A stretch of 64,000 nt of DNA, from assembly GCA_033297205.1 (NCBI GenBank), contig MU859241.1, forward strand, positions 1 through 64,000, read 5' to 3'. Position numbers and translations under genes: made by a program. This stretch comes from Pseudoneurospora amorphoporcata. Lineage: Eukaryota > Ascomycota > Sordariomycetes > Sordariales > Sordariaceae. Below the pieces are notes generated by a model that saw nothing but the letters and a program-made list of their open reading frames with translations, was not told the DNA's origin and did no database searches. This document shows positions 25,801 to 39,430 of the stretch, piece after piece. Position 1 is the first letter of the stretch. The number at the start of each line of letters is the position of its first letter.

Positions 25801-26582
25801 CCATTTCGTTGTATTTCCCCGATACAGGCTATGTTCAGGGAATGGCCCCCCTAGCAGCCACCTTGCTGTGCTACTATGATGAGGAGAGGTGTTTTATCAT
25901 GATGGTCCGCCTTTGGAGGTATCGGGGGCTTTCGAGGCTGTATTCGCCAAATTTCGAAGGGCTGCTTTCCACCTTGGACGACTTTGAGAAACATTGGCTT
26001 GCGGGGAAGGACGTTGCTTCCAAACTTGTAAGTTACCAGCACCAGAATAATGTTTCTTTTGCGTCGTGCTAACGGATGATTGTCTCATAGACCGAACTAG
26101 CTATTGACCCCACGGCGTATGGGACCAGGTGGTATCTCACACTCTTCAACCTATCAATACCATTCGCCGCCCAACTTCGTGTATGGGATATCTTTATGCT
26201 CCTGGGGGACTGCCCACCCGAAGGGGAATTGGGCCCTCAAGTTTTTGGAAGAGGCTCAGCAGAGATTACACCACAGTTACAACACGCCGACACCCAGCAA
26301 ACATCTAAAACTTCTAAGGAGAGAAGGTTTCTGGCGAAGCTGAGCGAGCGTAGGAGTAAACGGCATCTAAATCAAACAGCTGCAGAAGTACCGCGAGGTC
26401 TAGACATCCTCCACGCTACGAGTGCGGCGCTGATTCACGCCTTGAGGGACGTCTTGCTGGATGCGGATTTCGAGAACGCGATGAAAACACTTACGTCATG
26501 GATACCGGTCAAGGATGAGGACCTACTAATGAAGGTGGCAAGGACAGAATGGAGGGCACATCAGAAAAAAAGGGACAAATGA
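22875..26582 (+). CDS. TBC domain Rab GTPase-activating protein
   Basis: Predicted GAP that speeds GTP hydrolysis by a Rab GTPase on internal membranes. Exons 22875-26027 and 26091-26582, with a 63-nt intron, give 1214 residues. Residues 1 to about 880 are disordered, rich in Ser, Pro and charge, as in large fungal TBC proteins. The TBC domain spans about 888-1150: LIERTWKGIPDCWRS opens it, IDLDVPRT carries the arginine finger (about Arg951) and GYVQGMAPLAA the glutamine finger (about Gln988), so it should be active. The second exon supplies DPTAYGTRWYLTLF and AQLRVWDIFML, closing the domain. The first ATG is at 22875, but the frame is open upstream to 22740 without an ATG and looks coding there, so a 5' exon may be missing. 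Target Rab unknown. Confidence 0.88.
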
Positions 26583-28046
26583 GCGGACGGACGGATAAAA
26601 AGAGTCGCGGCCGGCTTGATGTCCTTCAGGTACGAACGAGTTTGGGTTCTGAATTTTGGACCGGTTATGGGTGATGTTGTCTGCGTTGTTTTCTCTCTTT
26701 TCCTCTGGCTCTGCTGTTATACCCTTGGCTCAGCTTCGGTGTTGTTCTCTTTGCGATTCCGAGTAGATACCCTTCGTTGTTCGTTTTTCGGCTTTTTTTT
26801 CTTTTTTTCTGGATGTTGGGTTTCGTCTTTCCGGCTTTGGTTGAAAACGGACCGCAAGTATACTTAGACTCATTTCTAATCCGGCCCGAGTTCATTGCTC
26901 CAGTTTTAGTTTGGATCGAGAACTATATGGGACTTCCGTTCTTCATTCTCAATCACCATACGTCTTTCTAATATTTGTTCCCTACCGCTGCTGGTCCCTG
27001 TTGTGGGTTCCCTTCGCCAATGCTTGTTCTGTTTTTGAATACGTCGTCTTTTGCTCTATACGATCCCTTCTCCAACCTCGGTTCGAGAATCTAAAGATGA
27101 CGACACGAAAAATAATGCCAGTAAGGGGGACAATAAGGTCTACTCCTCTTCTTTGTTCACCAACTATGAACACGTATCGGGCTTGTCCACCGAGTCCCCT
27201 GCGATGCTCACATGCTCACTAGTAAATTTAATAGGTACCACACTGTGTTTTATTTGCGTTCCATGAAACCAACAGCACACGATTTACTAGTTGAGTCCCT
27301 ATCGGGGGCTGACAGTCTTTAATATGGGGGTCAATTCCTGATGGTGGTCTCTTTGACGGCCAATTTCCAAGGCTTAGTGAGGCATGCGCCGTTACGTGTA
27401 GCGCATGATCCGTTGGCACTTACCAGACGAAGCCAACGAAATAACTTAGTTACACAGAGACTACACCAAAGACTCCCGCCTGATGACCATCGACGTCTGC
27501 ATACAACGATCCTTATATTTACATCAAATCTTTGATGCCCCCATCGAGTTGCCAACAGCATACACATTGCGACGCCGGCACAGCCAACGCGTGGGTTAGA
27601 ACAGATCGATTTGATAAACGCCGCTCCTTGCATTGGATCTGGAAGTTTCCTGTGCTATTCCCGTTCACCAGATCAGAACATTTGATAGTTGTCGTCATGA
27701 CAACGTCGACCGCGCAGGCGAGTATTGTATAGGCTCGGTCAACATGGAGGAGAGAAATGACATCAGGGGAGGGACATACGAACGGCATAGCTAATCCAAT
27801 CTTCTTATTTGAAACATCGGGAAGTGGTTCCATACTAACCTTCTTTGAACTGTCTTCATATTTCTTTGTTGACTTCCCCTGGGATCAAAGTCAGGGTTTG
27901 GGGAGCTAGGCAACCGTTAAGAGCTCTCATGTTACCTTATTAAGCTCGTGACAAAATGAGGGGTTTTCTCACGAATGTTTTACTCCTTGTTGAATTACAG
28001 TTGTCGCAGTGACACACAGCATCGTCGAAGTTTCGATGTTTCGAAG
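26583..28046. other. Intergenic region, no gene recognised
   Basis: About 1.5 kb. Begins with a T-rich 3' region after the TBC gene. Small frames only; no motif, RNA gene or repeat recognised. Confidence 0.45.
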
Positions 28047-29731
28047 ATGGCGGCGGTATCCGTCACAGTCATCACGACACTCACTTCCGTGCCCCAGGCC
28101 TTCTGCCAAAGTTATCTTACAGCCGATGGCATCAGTTCACCAGTCACCACTACCATCGCCCCTTCTTTCCATCCCATCCACCAGAGCCAAAACCGCCATC
28201 ATAATCCTCTGTTATTGAAACGCTCCTCCTCATCATCCCCATCTCCATCCTCATACTTCTCTTCTAACGACTCCGACGACGACGATACCGACGGCTGGAA
28301 ATACGTCCTCCGCCTTTACGCCTGCGGCTACCGTTCCGGCGACTACGAAGATGCCATCCAACCACCTCCAGGCCAAACATGCGTGTTGGACCTGAGAGAC
28401 GGGTTGTACGGGTTTTCAAAGATCCTGCAGAGAAACACAACGGGAAGTTGAACTTGAAGAGGGATTGTGGCAGGTGGAGGGGAGGGTGTGTAGATGATTT
28501 GGGTGTAAGACTGATGATGTCTCTGGGGATAAGGGGGATTCAGGAGGGTCTGCTGAGCCTGGGGGGTGTGGTGTTATGGGAGAAGGGAGAGAGAAGAGGT
28601 TTGAGGGGGTTGAGACATGGTCAGTATCTTCCCTTTTTTTCTCATCTCCAATAGGGATTGTATTGTTGGGAAGGAGCAATCTTGAAATAAAAGACAAAGG
28701 GGGAAGGAAAGAACGATACTGCCTTGAAGGAAAAGAGCTACCCAGCTGTTTATCAACCCACGTCATGATCAGAAGGCGTCACCGGGCTCTCCTACCTCCT
28801 TTGTGATGACCAGAAAATAACACCCAAAACGTGACAGCACAGGAAATAACCCCTACTGCACCATCCCCGAGCTTCGCTTCAGCATCTCGGCCGACGCTCT
28901 CGTCTACCGCCGCTTCGGCTGCAACGCCTACCCGACCACCATTGATTATCTCGTCACTCCGCATACGGTTCCTCTACTTGCGACTGCTACTACCACCGGT
29001 GGCGTCGGAGAAGGAGGAGGGGGAGGAAAGACTGAAAGAGGAAACCCTTCATCTGAGCAGCAACAGAAACAGAATAGTAGGATTGGGAGCATCATTAGAG
29101 GTGTAATTGGTGGGATAGCGTTGATATGCTTGACGGTGTTGATCGGATGGTGAGGTGTGTGAATGTTAGGAACAAGAAGAAGAAGCAGGGAAAAGGTGGG
29201 GTGGAAGAAAAACGAGGGGTTGATACCGGGGATGAGGTTGGAGCAGGAGTAGGGGATAGTGAAAAGAGACAGGATCAAGTAGGCAAAGGTGGATGGAAAA
29301 TTTGGCTCGGTTACTACCACCTCCTGCGTCCTTTACCACTAGCACTCAGAAGACACAATCACATCGCCCAACATATCGACCAACTAGGACTCTCAGAAAT
29401 CTCTGAACAGCAAAAACCCATGTCAACGACAACCTGGACGTGGTTGGGCAGATTGCCTTCGTTTATTCCATCACCATGGTCATTTACGCCTTCCTCTCAC
29501 CTATCGTCATCGACAGCCACAGCAACGGCAAGAACAAGAACTTGGTTTCTTCCCTCCATATTATGGCCAACCGAGAACCTTCTCCCCAGCGCCACCGCAC
29601 CGAGTTACCAGAGGACTGTTTTGGTCCAGCCGCCCTTTCAGACTGCGAGAATCTGGCAGCAACGGGACGACGACTCGGACATGGGAGCCAACAGAGAGAG
29701 GCTGATGGATTGTGCGAGTTACAGGACATGA
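28047..29731 (+). pseudogene. Frame-broken relative of the 1365-3177 membrane protein
   Basis: Clearly related in order of parts to the protein at 1365-3177, but split over frames. Frame A from ATG 28047 reads to a stop at 28449 and includes CGYRSGD..., PPPGQTCVLDLRDGLYGF. A second frame then continues with DCGRWRGGCVDD, matching NCEWNAWCIDA of the relative, to 28620. A 222-nt intron (28621-28842, GTCAGT..ACAG) joins smoothly to NNPYCTIPEL, FGCNAYPTTIDYL and one membrane span near 29085-29148, where the frame hits TGA; a basic stretch (VRNKKKKQGK) and a 190-codon tail follow in yet another frame to 29731. The two shifts suggest a decaying gene or sequence errors; the preserved Cys pattern argues the decay, if real, is recent. 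An unusual intron layout is the alternative. Function unknown. Confidence 0.5.
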
Positions 29732-32700
29732 TCATGGGTAGCCAAGTTTAATGGTTTGGTTCGAGAAGCACGTTTAGTATTCTTATCTCATGCCCACTGC
29801 CACAAACTAAACCACGTAAAATGCTCAACGATACAAAAGTACCCGAAGTCGGGTAAGTAGAATCAACGTTCGTTTCTTCAAGACCTTGACCGAATCTACC
29901 ATCGTCGGTTCTTGCCCATGTCTTTTGTCCTAGGCAAAGGTATGGATGATATGATTACCTACCAAAGGCGTCTTACCTGCGTGTATGCCTCCAAGAACAA
30001 GCCAGGGGGACAAAGCGTGCTTAAGTCCCACCTGGTTGTATCGCTACAAGAGCCGGTTCGGTCCAATGTAACTCCGGTCCCCCAAACCTACCTCTACAAC
30101 AGGGCAATCGGGTAGCCTGGGGTATATAACAAGCGGTCCTAATAAGCTTGTAACGCAAAACCCGGGGGAAGTGGTAGACGGGTTGCGGCGGTGATTGCCC
30201 GCATATCATGCACTAGCGAGCACACAATCCGTCTGTGAAGTGTGGTGAGGTTACACCGGTGACTTAAGGGAAACAGACCCGGCGTCTCGCGCCCTCCTGT
30301 GCCTCGTAGATCCATCCCATATCCCATCCACCCATCCATCCATTCTGCCGCTTGCTCTTTCCCCAGAGCATAGACGTACCCGGGTATGCAAAGTTCGAGA
30401 GCGAATCCAGCTCTGTGGCGTTGAGTATATTTCTGTGGTGTTAAGCAAATCTAAAACGGCCGCGTCTCCGGACGAAGCGGATTATTGGCTGGTTATTCTT
30501 CTTTCTTGTCATTCGATAACGGGATATGCTGATGCTTCCCGCATTTCTGTTTACCATAAGCAAAGCTCGTCCAAGTGCGATGTCGGTGAAGGAAATGGGT
30601 AATATACGATGACTACCTTGTCTGTGCGTCTTGCGGTAAAACAGCCTCGGTGGCTTGACCTGCTGCGTGCTTTCCAGCAAGCAACCGTGCTGATTGCTAC
30701 CACGACAACCACAACACGAGATGTGTCTCCAATCCCGGTATGTAGCATACACTTTACTTACTGTCTTTCAGATCCCGCGACTACAGCTCTATCCCGCTTA
30801 GCCTGTCTCCAAGCTGGTAGCAGTCGCCCATTTTCCTTGTTTCAGTGGGTTCAAGTTGTACCACAAACAATCCCGCCCACATCACCGGAGGTCCGATCGA
30901 GTTGTCTCTTCTTTTTGTTGCTTTGCAGTTTCATTGACTCTCTGAGAGGAAAATTGAAGCAAGTCGCGCGTTCATAAGTGGACAGTCGCAAGATGCCATT
31001 TGCGAGCATTGCGGCCAATCTAACGGCTTCCCAGAGCCAATCTGTATCATGGTGAGCACAGCAGTATTCACCAAAACTCTCTCTTCACCCTCAAACAGTG
31101 TTGAATACAGCCATGGACCACAGTAGGGTACGCGTGTCCAAGATAAGGATACCCAAAAATCCCGGACACCGCAGTGAAGCCCATATCACGTTTCTGGCAA
31201 CCCCGTGAGCCTCACAGAGTCGACACCACCGCCTGATCATAGCCAGTAATACATTACTTCGGCTGAAAACATGCCAAAAGCGGTGTACTTGAGAAGTAAT
31301 CTGCCGCTCATGGGGCATTGCCTGCTGATAAGACACCGTCAATACGCCTCCGCAGTTCCAGAGGACTTCGTTGAACCCATTTTACCACTGTAGCAGCTCG
31401 TGCCTCTTCTCCGAATATCGTCGCTGGCAGGAGCGTGTTGGCAATGATTGTCCAAGGGATAAGGACAGGCATTTCCAGCAGTTGCTGCCATGTCACCCAG
31501 CCTCCACGCGTAGAAGACCCTAAACACGCAAGTCTAGGTATCAACGACCCAATGAAACGGTTGACATGGAGAGTAAACATCCGTGGCGTATCCCGGAGGG
31601 GCATGATACTTCGTGATCATAGGACAATAACCCAAGTATGGCCGAATTTTCGAGGCATTCGTAAGACGGCCAAGCCACGCCACTCTCGTGCTTCCACCCA
31701 CCGAATTGAAGCTGCAGTCCAATCGGTTCTTATAATGCTCTGATACCCGTGCTGTCATGTCCCAGTGCCGGAATCCCGTTGTCATCATCCAGCCTGATCC
31801 GGCTCGTGTATCATTGCTTCCTGCTGCAATGACGGTTGGAGTAACTAATATGGTAGCTCTTATTGCAGCGCCTGGGTATACATTGGATGCACAGGGCTCC
31901 TCGGGCGTCCAAACCAAGGCAGATGAAGTGACTAACCAGCCAATACACTGACAAGGAGCTGACTGAGCATAGAGTGACGCTACGCCTCACAAGTTTCTGA
32001 AAAGGACAATACGATGGATTCTCTGAAGGAGGTGCCCCGTACAAAACTTCCTTCCCTGTCTCCTTTGCGAAGGCCTACTTGCGAGACTTGGAGCTTCAAG
32101 GACCATGGGAGCATGGGGAGCACATGGCTAGAGCAATCGCACAGTGTTGCATTGACTGGAATGAGCTTCCTTCGCAACGGCGGGACGAGATAGGAAGCTG
32201 CGTGGTTTCAGATTGTCTTGGTATCAAAAAGCATTGGGCTCAAACACCCAAACAAGGACCTTTCACTTGCCATGCAGGCGCCACATCGGCATGGGATGGC
32301 ATTCACCATTAAGTTCCCACGATGGACGCCAGTCGGCGTAGGCGCTTTGTTGACTGGGGTTCGAGCATGTGAGACCTGAGCGCATTTATTTGCGGATAGA
32401 TACCAGGCCCAACTTTCCAACTCAGCTGGCTATAACACGGCTCTTGACCAAAACGATTTTTGGTGACTGGCTTCTGGGTCTATACCAAATGACGAGACGA
32501 GTCCCAATGTATCGAGAGCCTGGGTTTTGCAGTCGGGGTAACATGTCGTGCTGTCATTTCTAGTTTCCCAAGAGGCAGGCGGAGTGGTCAACTGTCGCAC
32601 CAAATGACATGAAGGCGGAAAAATCACCGATCCCAGCAAGCTAGCTATACACTGCTGTATGCACGGATATTGCGTATATGATCTTGTGAGCTGTTTATCT

Positions 32701-35700
32701 CTTGGTCGACTTTGGGAACTCGTAAGCAGTGATGAGCCGTTGTGCGTTATTCACCAAGGCCGGGAGCGAATCCATCGTGGCACTGCGTACAGTCAAAGGT
32801 CGCCCTCTGGAGCTTGGTGGAAAGATCAATCAGAGTCTTCAATGCAACGCTATTTCCTGTGCAGGAACCTGCGTTGAACTCGGCTTTCTTGTGTACAGGG
32901 ATCGCACGCGTCGCCATCCATATGGCATTTACATTGCATATACGCATTACAGACTCGGCGGGAAAACGTGGTCGAGTTGACATGCAACCTGTGGTTGAGA
33001 GCTTCGCAGCCAGATAGTCGATCCTGGGTGGCTATGTTTCGCCGCGAGAGAATGTGTGTTGTGTGTATCTTTCTGCATCTGGGATCCCAGTGTCTTTGTT
33101 TCTCAAAGCAACGAAAGACAGGTTATGGAAAGTCGGTCCAGCTCTACGTACCGGCCCGTGTCAGCATGCGCCGGCAAAACGACACCAATTAGGATGAGGG
33201 AGCCTCTAACATACCTTTGATATTTCAGTCCTGCTCTGCCTGGAGAGCACAAGGCAAGCTGTTGGAATCAAGACAGGCACCCTGCAGGATACAATCTACC
33301 CGTCGGTCCGATCCAGAAGCACATTGGTTTCGACTAGAGATGGAAACCGAATGCGAACAGATAATCTGGGCTGGCTCCTGGACTCTAGCTCGTCGATATT
33401 CGATGATGGCGGCATGTGTCATGTGCTGGAGGAAGATGGCCCGTTGCGGCGAAAAGGAAAAAGATGAGGCCATGCATGACGGAAGTCGACAAATCCCGAC
33501 ACTGGCAGAGTGTGGCTTGGCCACTTGATGGACTCTTTTTCTCGTTGCGAACGTGGTCGGGAGAGCAAAGATAGATGAAAGTCGGTTGTCCGAGACATTT
33601 GATGAGGTTAAGGTTAGCCGGGAGAAGATAACGTCGGAGTGTCTGCAGTGCTAAGTAAGCCTGGATGTCTGGGAACACAAGCACAAAGAGCAGGGATGAG
33701 ATGGAACCATGCCTGGTCTGGGGTCTTACAGGTAAGGTAGGTTTGGGGTTTGGAATCTCGGGGGTCTGGGAGGCAGTGACCATGACCTGGACATTGCTGG
33801 ACTTGTTGGAATTGGAAGCTCCGGCCTTGCTGTCGTGCTCGTGTGTCTGTTTCACCGCGGCCACTGTATCCGTCTCTTGCCCGAGTCTTTGTGCTCCAGT
33901 TGACGACATGGGCCCGGGACGCGTCAAGCTTCCATGTCTGCTTCTAGGGCAGCACAACTGAAAGCACGACCCAATCCTCCGCCATTGGATCATGCCCGAA
34001 GAGTGCATGATGGGACGGGACCTCGACTGAGCCCTCTTCAAGTTCCACTTGTCGCCGCAATCCCAATCCCAGGTGACCGACCGACTCACCCCTCGGGGGC
34101 AGTCTTTCCTTCCTCGTGAGCCGCAGCGGAGCAGTGCAGGTAGTGAGACCGGCAGGGTTGCAACTTCCATCATCATCTCCACCACCAGGCAGCAACTCGG
34201 GAGGCGATATCGGTCAGACGGCAGTGGCAGTGGCAGTGGCAGTGGCAAGCAGCAGCCTCCAGCGTTGCTGCGTTACTGCTCGAGTCAAAGACAGGTCCGA
34301 CTTCATTCCGCTGAAGCGACTGTTGCGACTTCCCAAGTTGAGCTGAGCTTGTTTCGACAGCCGCTCAGATGGCAGGCGGAGAGGGCAGACCGAGACCGCT
34401 CGGACCCATTCGCAGTTGCACTTCCCGTTCCAATAACAGGGGGTTTGGACTCACTACACCCTACGCAAGAAGAAGGTTTAACATGTTGTCCTGTCGGCTC
34501 TCGCAGCGGTGAGTGTTTCTGCGGAAAGATTCTTTCCGAGTCGCATCACAAGATGCAGTGGTGAAAATGAGACACACTTCAAGTTAGATTGTGCTCTAGC
34601 CAAGACTCGGTACATAGCTGGTACTGCCAGATGTCTGCCACCTGTGCACTTCCCTTTCCGGTGCTCTTCTTGGCGACTGGCGGCCCGTCGGCACATGCCT
34701 TGGCACTCCAAGCTCCGATTCAGCCCCGCAAATTATCATCGGACCCCTCCTCTTCTACAAACCATCGTTACATATCCCGACCCGAACCTCAATCGTCCCA
34801 AACCTAACCAACTCCATGTCTTTCAAGTTGTACGCGCTATAGTGCAATTGCCGGTGTATCCTCGCGGCATGCTAGCCTCCAACCTAGCCCTCGTGTCGAT
34901 ATCTTGATACAACAGAACCCGGGCGTCAACTGTCGTCTGTCTTGGTTCAGGCTTTCCTACGCTTATGAGGCACATGATGTTCCGGACCGGTGACTGACGA
35001 TCTCTTGGAAGGGGTCAGTTACAGAGCTTGAGAACATGGCCAAGCTACCTAGAGGTACTTCTAGGGGGGCAAACTGAATAAAGTGGGATACATAAGGTAG
35101 GTAGCCGCTGGAGTGGAATCGAACCAAAGTTCCTTCCTGTCTTCCGGCAAAAGCGCGAATAATACCAATGACCAACCCGCACGGGCTTCCAATTTGATGT
35201 TCATTGCAGCTGGCCTTCAAGGACGCAAAAGTCTCAAAACACCACACGCGGCTGCAGGCGCAAGATCGGCTGCGACCCTTCAGTTTTTAGCGTCTAACAA
35301 GTTGAGTCCCTTTGCTTCTCGGCGCTGACTTCTGATTGCAACACTCCAGCTCTGAGCTCTCCCCACCATACCACACCACTCCACCCACCGTTACGGTTTG
35401 ATCCTGGACCTACCGGCAGGCTTTTCATCTTCTGCCATGTAAGGCGTTTAGAGAGGGCCCAAGGCCGGATCTGGATCGAGCATTACGACGACTGTTTCCC
35501 ACCGGGGAACGTTTCTGCCAACCATAGCGGAACTGCTACGGACCACATCGACGCCATCCATGTATTCCCACGTCATGTGCAAAGCCGGTATGCGCCCGAG
35601 TCACGACATGAGCACCCTCAACTTCCATATTAGCCCCAGCCGAAGCGCCTCCTATTAGCCGTTAGCCATGCGGTACCGCGCATCCCCAAAACGTCTGCCC

Positions 35701-37820
35701 TCCTTTCGCGGTTAACCAGCTCACAGCTGCGTCGGGCCTTGCTTAGCCTCAACGGTGATGATACAGACCCTTCTGTCAATCGTGAACTACCTGTTTTATA
35801 TCAGCAGCATTCTGATATTGCCCGGCAGCGTCAACCCCATACGCGACTTGGGAATGCCACATGGCATTGTCTCTACGTACGCCCAACTCCACCATTGTTG
35901 AAGGCATCCGATGAAGCAAGTCAGACCATGAACGACGCTCTAGTCTACAAGCCGCGTTGTTCATGGTAGGTTGACAACCCGGACAAGCCATTGCTTTAGG
36001 AAGCTTAAGGTCCAGAGGTACCGATTTCTGATCCTGTGGCCCGCGAGAGTGCGTCAAGTTGGCCCTTTGCGAGGGGAGGGGCTCAAGGGGATACTGCATC
36101 CGGTATCTTTGCGGTTCCAGGATGCTCATCTTAGCTCCAGCTGGTAGACGATACAGACACCACCCTCTTCGACCCCCTGGAGTTCTCGGAGCTATCCCAT
36201 TCGCTGTGCCTTTACGGACCACACCGTGCATCCACCAAGCTTGGACCCCAGTCTCGTGGGTCGTCTTGCCCGTAGTAGGGGTGTGGTTTTCTGGGACGCA
36301 AGTTTGGGCGGCTTTTGGGAGCTCTCGGTCCTCAGGATGTCCCCCTAGCTCCCGGGCAGTTTTCACACGGCCCATAACCCACTATACAACCCCCTAACGA
36401 GGGGAGAGGGCGTCCAGTCTTACCAGCACGGTATAACCAGAAAAACAGACGAGGGAGTGACATTTGTCCTTGCAAAAATTCCATCGCAACAACACGGCGA
36501 CAGTGACAGCCTCACCCTCGCCTCCATCCACACACGCGCCAAACCTAGTAGTGTGGATGAGCCAAGTGGCATTCCAGCCAGCAGTCAGCGGTCTAGGATA
36601 CCAAAGAAGGGCCTTGTCTATCACTGTCCGCCTTACTTGCCCATGTGTGCTCTCCCAGCTTCACAGGACACCTAGGTATCAATCCCTCCAGATACTATAC
36701 AGCACTGGCCGGAAGGCCTGACTACATGTATCTTGGTTGACCCACGGTTCCCTCCTTTGAGCGAGATGATTTCTTTGCCCTGATCCTCTTTTCCTCATCT
36801 TTTTTGTTCATATATCCACTCGTTGCACTAGCCTTTTTGTTAGATACCTCTCTACCTTCTTATCGTTCGTTGTTCCCTTGCCAGTTCCCGCGTGGCCGGG
36901 CTACATCCGTCTTTCACCAGCTAGGCACTGGCTCCATCTCCACGATTACACCCTTGCGGCAATCTTTTCTGACACACGCTGCCTTGAAAAGAAATAACAC
37001 AGGATTCGCCGTGCTCTCCACATTCTTGTTTTGTGCGCGGCTGCTTTCCCAAACCGTAATTTGTCGCTTCAAGTTGCTTCCAGACCCTCGGCTGTCCCTG
37101 CTGCTAGCCTCCGCTCATCTCAACCCAACTCGAGGATTTCCTAACACCCGAGCGCCCATCTCATCCTGCCTCTGCTCCCGCTACAGGCGCCCCTGTCTGT
37201 GTCCATAGCTTCGAGAGTTTGAATACCGTTGCCGAACAGGCGCTGTTATCCACTGAGGGCTAAGAGCAAAACAAAATCGGATCCAGTCTCCAGACGGGGC
37301 AGTGAAGAGAGAGGAACTAGGGGACCCCCGCCACTCTCAGGTCACTATTACGAGCCCTACTGGCTTCTCCGCCTTGAATGCTGTCTGCACTTTGTCTATT
37401 ACCTGCACGGCTTGCAGTCCATCCTACCCTTTTTCTTCTACCTCAGCACGACTATATTTTTCAGGCGTGATCCAATAGCCAGATGAGGGTTGGCTACCAC
37501 TTCAACGTCTCATCACTACACACCCTCCGCCGGAAGAGTCCTTCGTCACTAGCACTACTAGAACACCGGGCTGGCCGCCCCATCCAGCTTCCTATTCCAC
37601 TCCAAAGGTTATTTCCACTTCTTTCTATCCCTCCCCTGTTTTCCTCACCCTGCTTTCTCATCTCGTCATCTTCCTGTTTGTATGAACTAGCCTGCCCCTT
37701 TACAAGCTCGGATCTCGTTGCACTGGAGCCTCCACTCCACGCAATATCAACCTCGATCCTCCTCCACTGCGTTTTACTTTTTCCATCCGCTGTCCTCACC
37801 CTCACCCTCCTTCAACTTAT
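29732..37820. other. 8-kb gene-poor region upstream of the Pro/Gln-rich protein gene
   Basis: No convincing coding region in about 8.1 kb. The largest frames (287 codons, minus, 33385-34248; 127 codons, minus, 31534-31917) lack motifs and are rich in Arg, Cys and Ser in the way of chance frames. The final kilobase (about 36780-37820) is pyrimidine-rich, consistent with a long 5' leader of the gene starting at 37821. A GGCAGT tandem lies near 34220. Long non-coding transcripts cannot be judged from sequence alone. Confidence 0.4.
34220..34247. repeat. GGCAGT hexamer tandem repeat
   Basis: Four or more consecutive copies of a GGCAGT unit. Simple repeat with no evident function. Confidence 0.7.
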
Positions 37821-39430
37821 ATGAGGATGCTTACCATCAACAAGTCAGCTCAGTACGGCTACAGGTCGGCCCATGACTTACCAACACCACCGAGCACATC
37901 ACGGCCTTCTCCCCCCTTGATATCCCAAGACTTTGGTCACAAGACCTTTCCGGCCATCACCCATAGCGTCAACCAATCCAGTCAATCCATGTCTGCGCCT
38001 CACCGTGGCTTGCCCATGCCGGCGGCCATGAACCCAGTTCCGCCGCCTCCTGGCCCGGGACTCGTCCAACAACCTCCACCACCCGTCCCCAGCTTGTTAG
38101 GACACTCTCACCCGCCACCTGCACCTTTGCAAAGTCAGCCCCTGGGACAGATTCCAGCACCGCCGTCGTGGCAACATGGGAACGAGGAGTCGATGCGAGT
38201 ATGGCTCATGGCCAAGGCTGAGGAAGAGAAGCGGAAGCAGGAAGAGGAGAAAACACGGCAGGAAAGCTTCCGTCTGGAACAGCGCAAAACGGAGTTCAAC
38301 ATCTTGAGAGAGTCACTTCAAGGTGGAGTCCCACCGGCAATGGTACCAGTGGTCTTCGCGGGGATGAGCGGGGGAGCCCTTCCGCAGGCTGCTCTGGACT
38401 GGGCACAGCAGTACATCTACTCGCAGTCTCACCAGTCCCATCCACAGGCTTTGCTACCTCCGGGGCCTATCTCACCCCAACATCAAAGGCGAGAGTCTCA
38501 ACCCCACAGCTACGCGCACTATCCAGGCTCGGGAGGGGTTCCCTCAACTCCAGGCTCTGCCCAGGGACATGGAGGCGGGTACATGTCTGGCTATCCGGGC
38601 TCGCCACAGACTCGTCCGAGAGGGCAAAGTGTTCCTGGGCCTATGGCAGGCCGCCTTCATGGAGGAATGGCCAACCTTCCAAACCTCAACACCAACATTT
38701 CTGGGGGACATGGAGGCTCAGCAGCCGCTCATCCGGCGATTGCCCAATCCCAGCAGCAGCAGGAGCCTCAGCAATCACCTTCTATACTTTTCCATCATTG
38801 GACACCACCGACAAGTCAGGCAGGAGGACGGAGCGGGGCTGACCAGCCTGCAACACCTTCAGGTTTGTCCCAGTCCAAGTCTCGCTCTCGAAACACTGGC
38901 GGACTAACCGGTGCGTCCACACAGTAGGAGAGTCGCCGAGGAAGAGGAAAGCTACGGGCCCGCAGACAGCCGCACCGCCACCGAGCAGCGCACAACGGTT
39001 TCGGTCCCCGACTTTTTCACATAGTGGTGCTCCGTTGTCGAACCCACCGGCTGGGCGTAAGAGAGGTCATTCTCGCCAGCGGAGTGACATAGGGTCATAC
39101 CGTGGGGCTGTTCGAGGGCGTGGAGATGGTTATGTGCCATCACCACAGGATGCACCCAAGGACAGCGGCGACCAGCATCAGCACCAACAGCATCCACATC
39201 CACATCACCATCAGCACCAACACGGGCAGGGACATACGCAGTCTCCGCAGGCCCAACAGACAGCTCCGACAGTGACACGTAGCGCACACTCGGTTTCGTC
39301 ACTATTATCGGATCATCCACAATCACCTCGGCCAGGGCAGTTCTCCGAAGAAGGCCGATCCTCCGAGGAGAAGGTGCGCGGTGGTGCAGTCGGTGGATCG
39401 TCGGCCACGCGAGACAGAGATAGTGACTGA
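37821..39430 (+). CDS. Pro/Gln/His-rich protein with coiled coil, unknown function
   Basis: I do not recognise a named family. Exons 37821-38862 and 38925-39430, split by a 62-nt intron (GTTTGT, CTAAC branch, CACAG), encode 515 residues. The N-terminus (RMLTINKSAQYGYRSAHDLPTPPSTSRPSPP) is followed by a Pro-rich region with poly-Pro runs, then a charged helix of about 45 residues (KAEEEKRKQEEEK...LEQRKTEF) likely to form a coiled coil, a short hydrophobic segment (GGVPPAMVPVVFAGM), long Gly/Ser/Gln-rich disorder, and in exon 2 a basic patch (SPRKRKATGP, GRKRGHSRQRS) and a His/Gln-rich stretch. The layout fits a nuclear regulator or adaptor; that is inference. The long pyrimidine-rich upstream region suggests an extended 5' leader and complex control. 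ATG 37821 is the first in frame. Confidence 0.8.

Noticed and set aside
33385..34248. 287-codon minus-strand frame
   Set aside because: Composition is that of a chance frame (Arg, Ser, Cys), with a repeat-derived Pro-Leu start and no motif or splice context.
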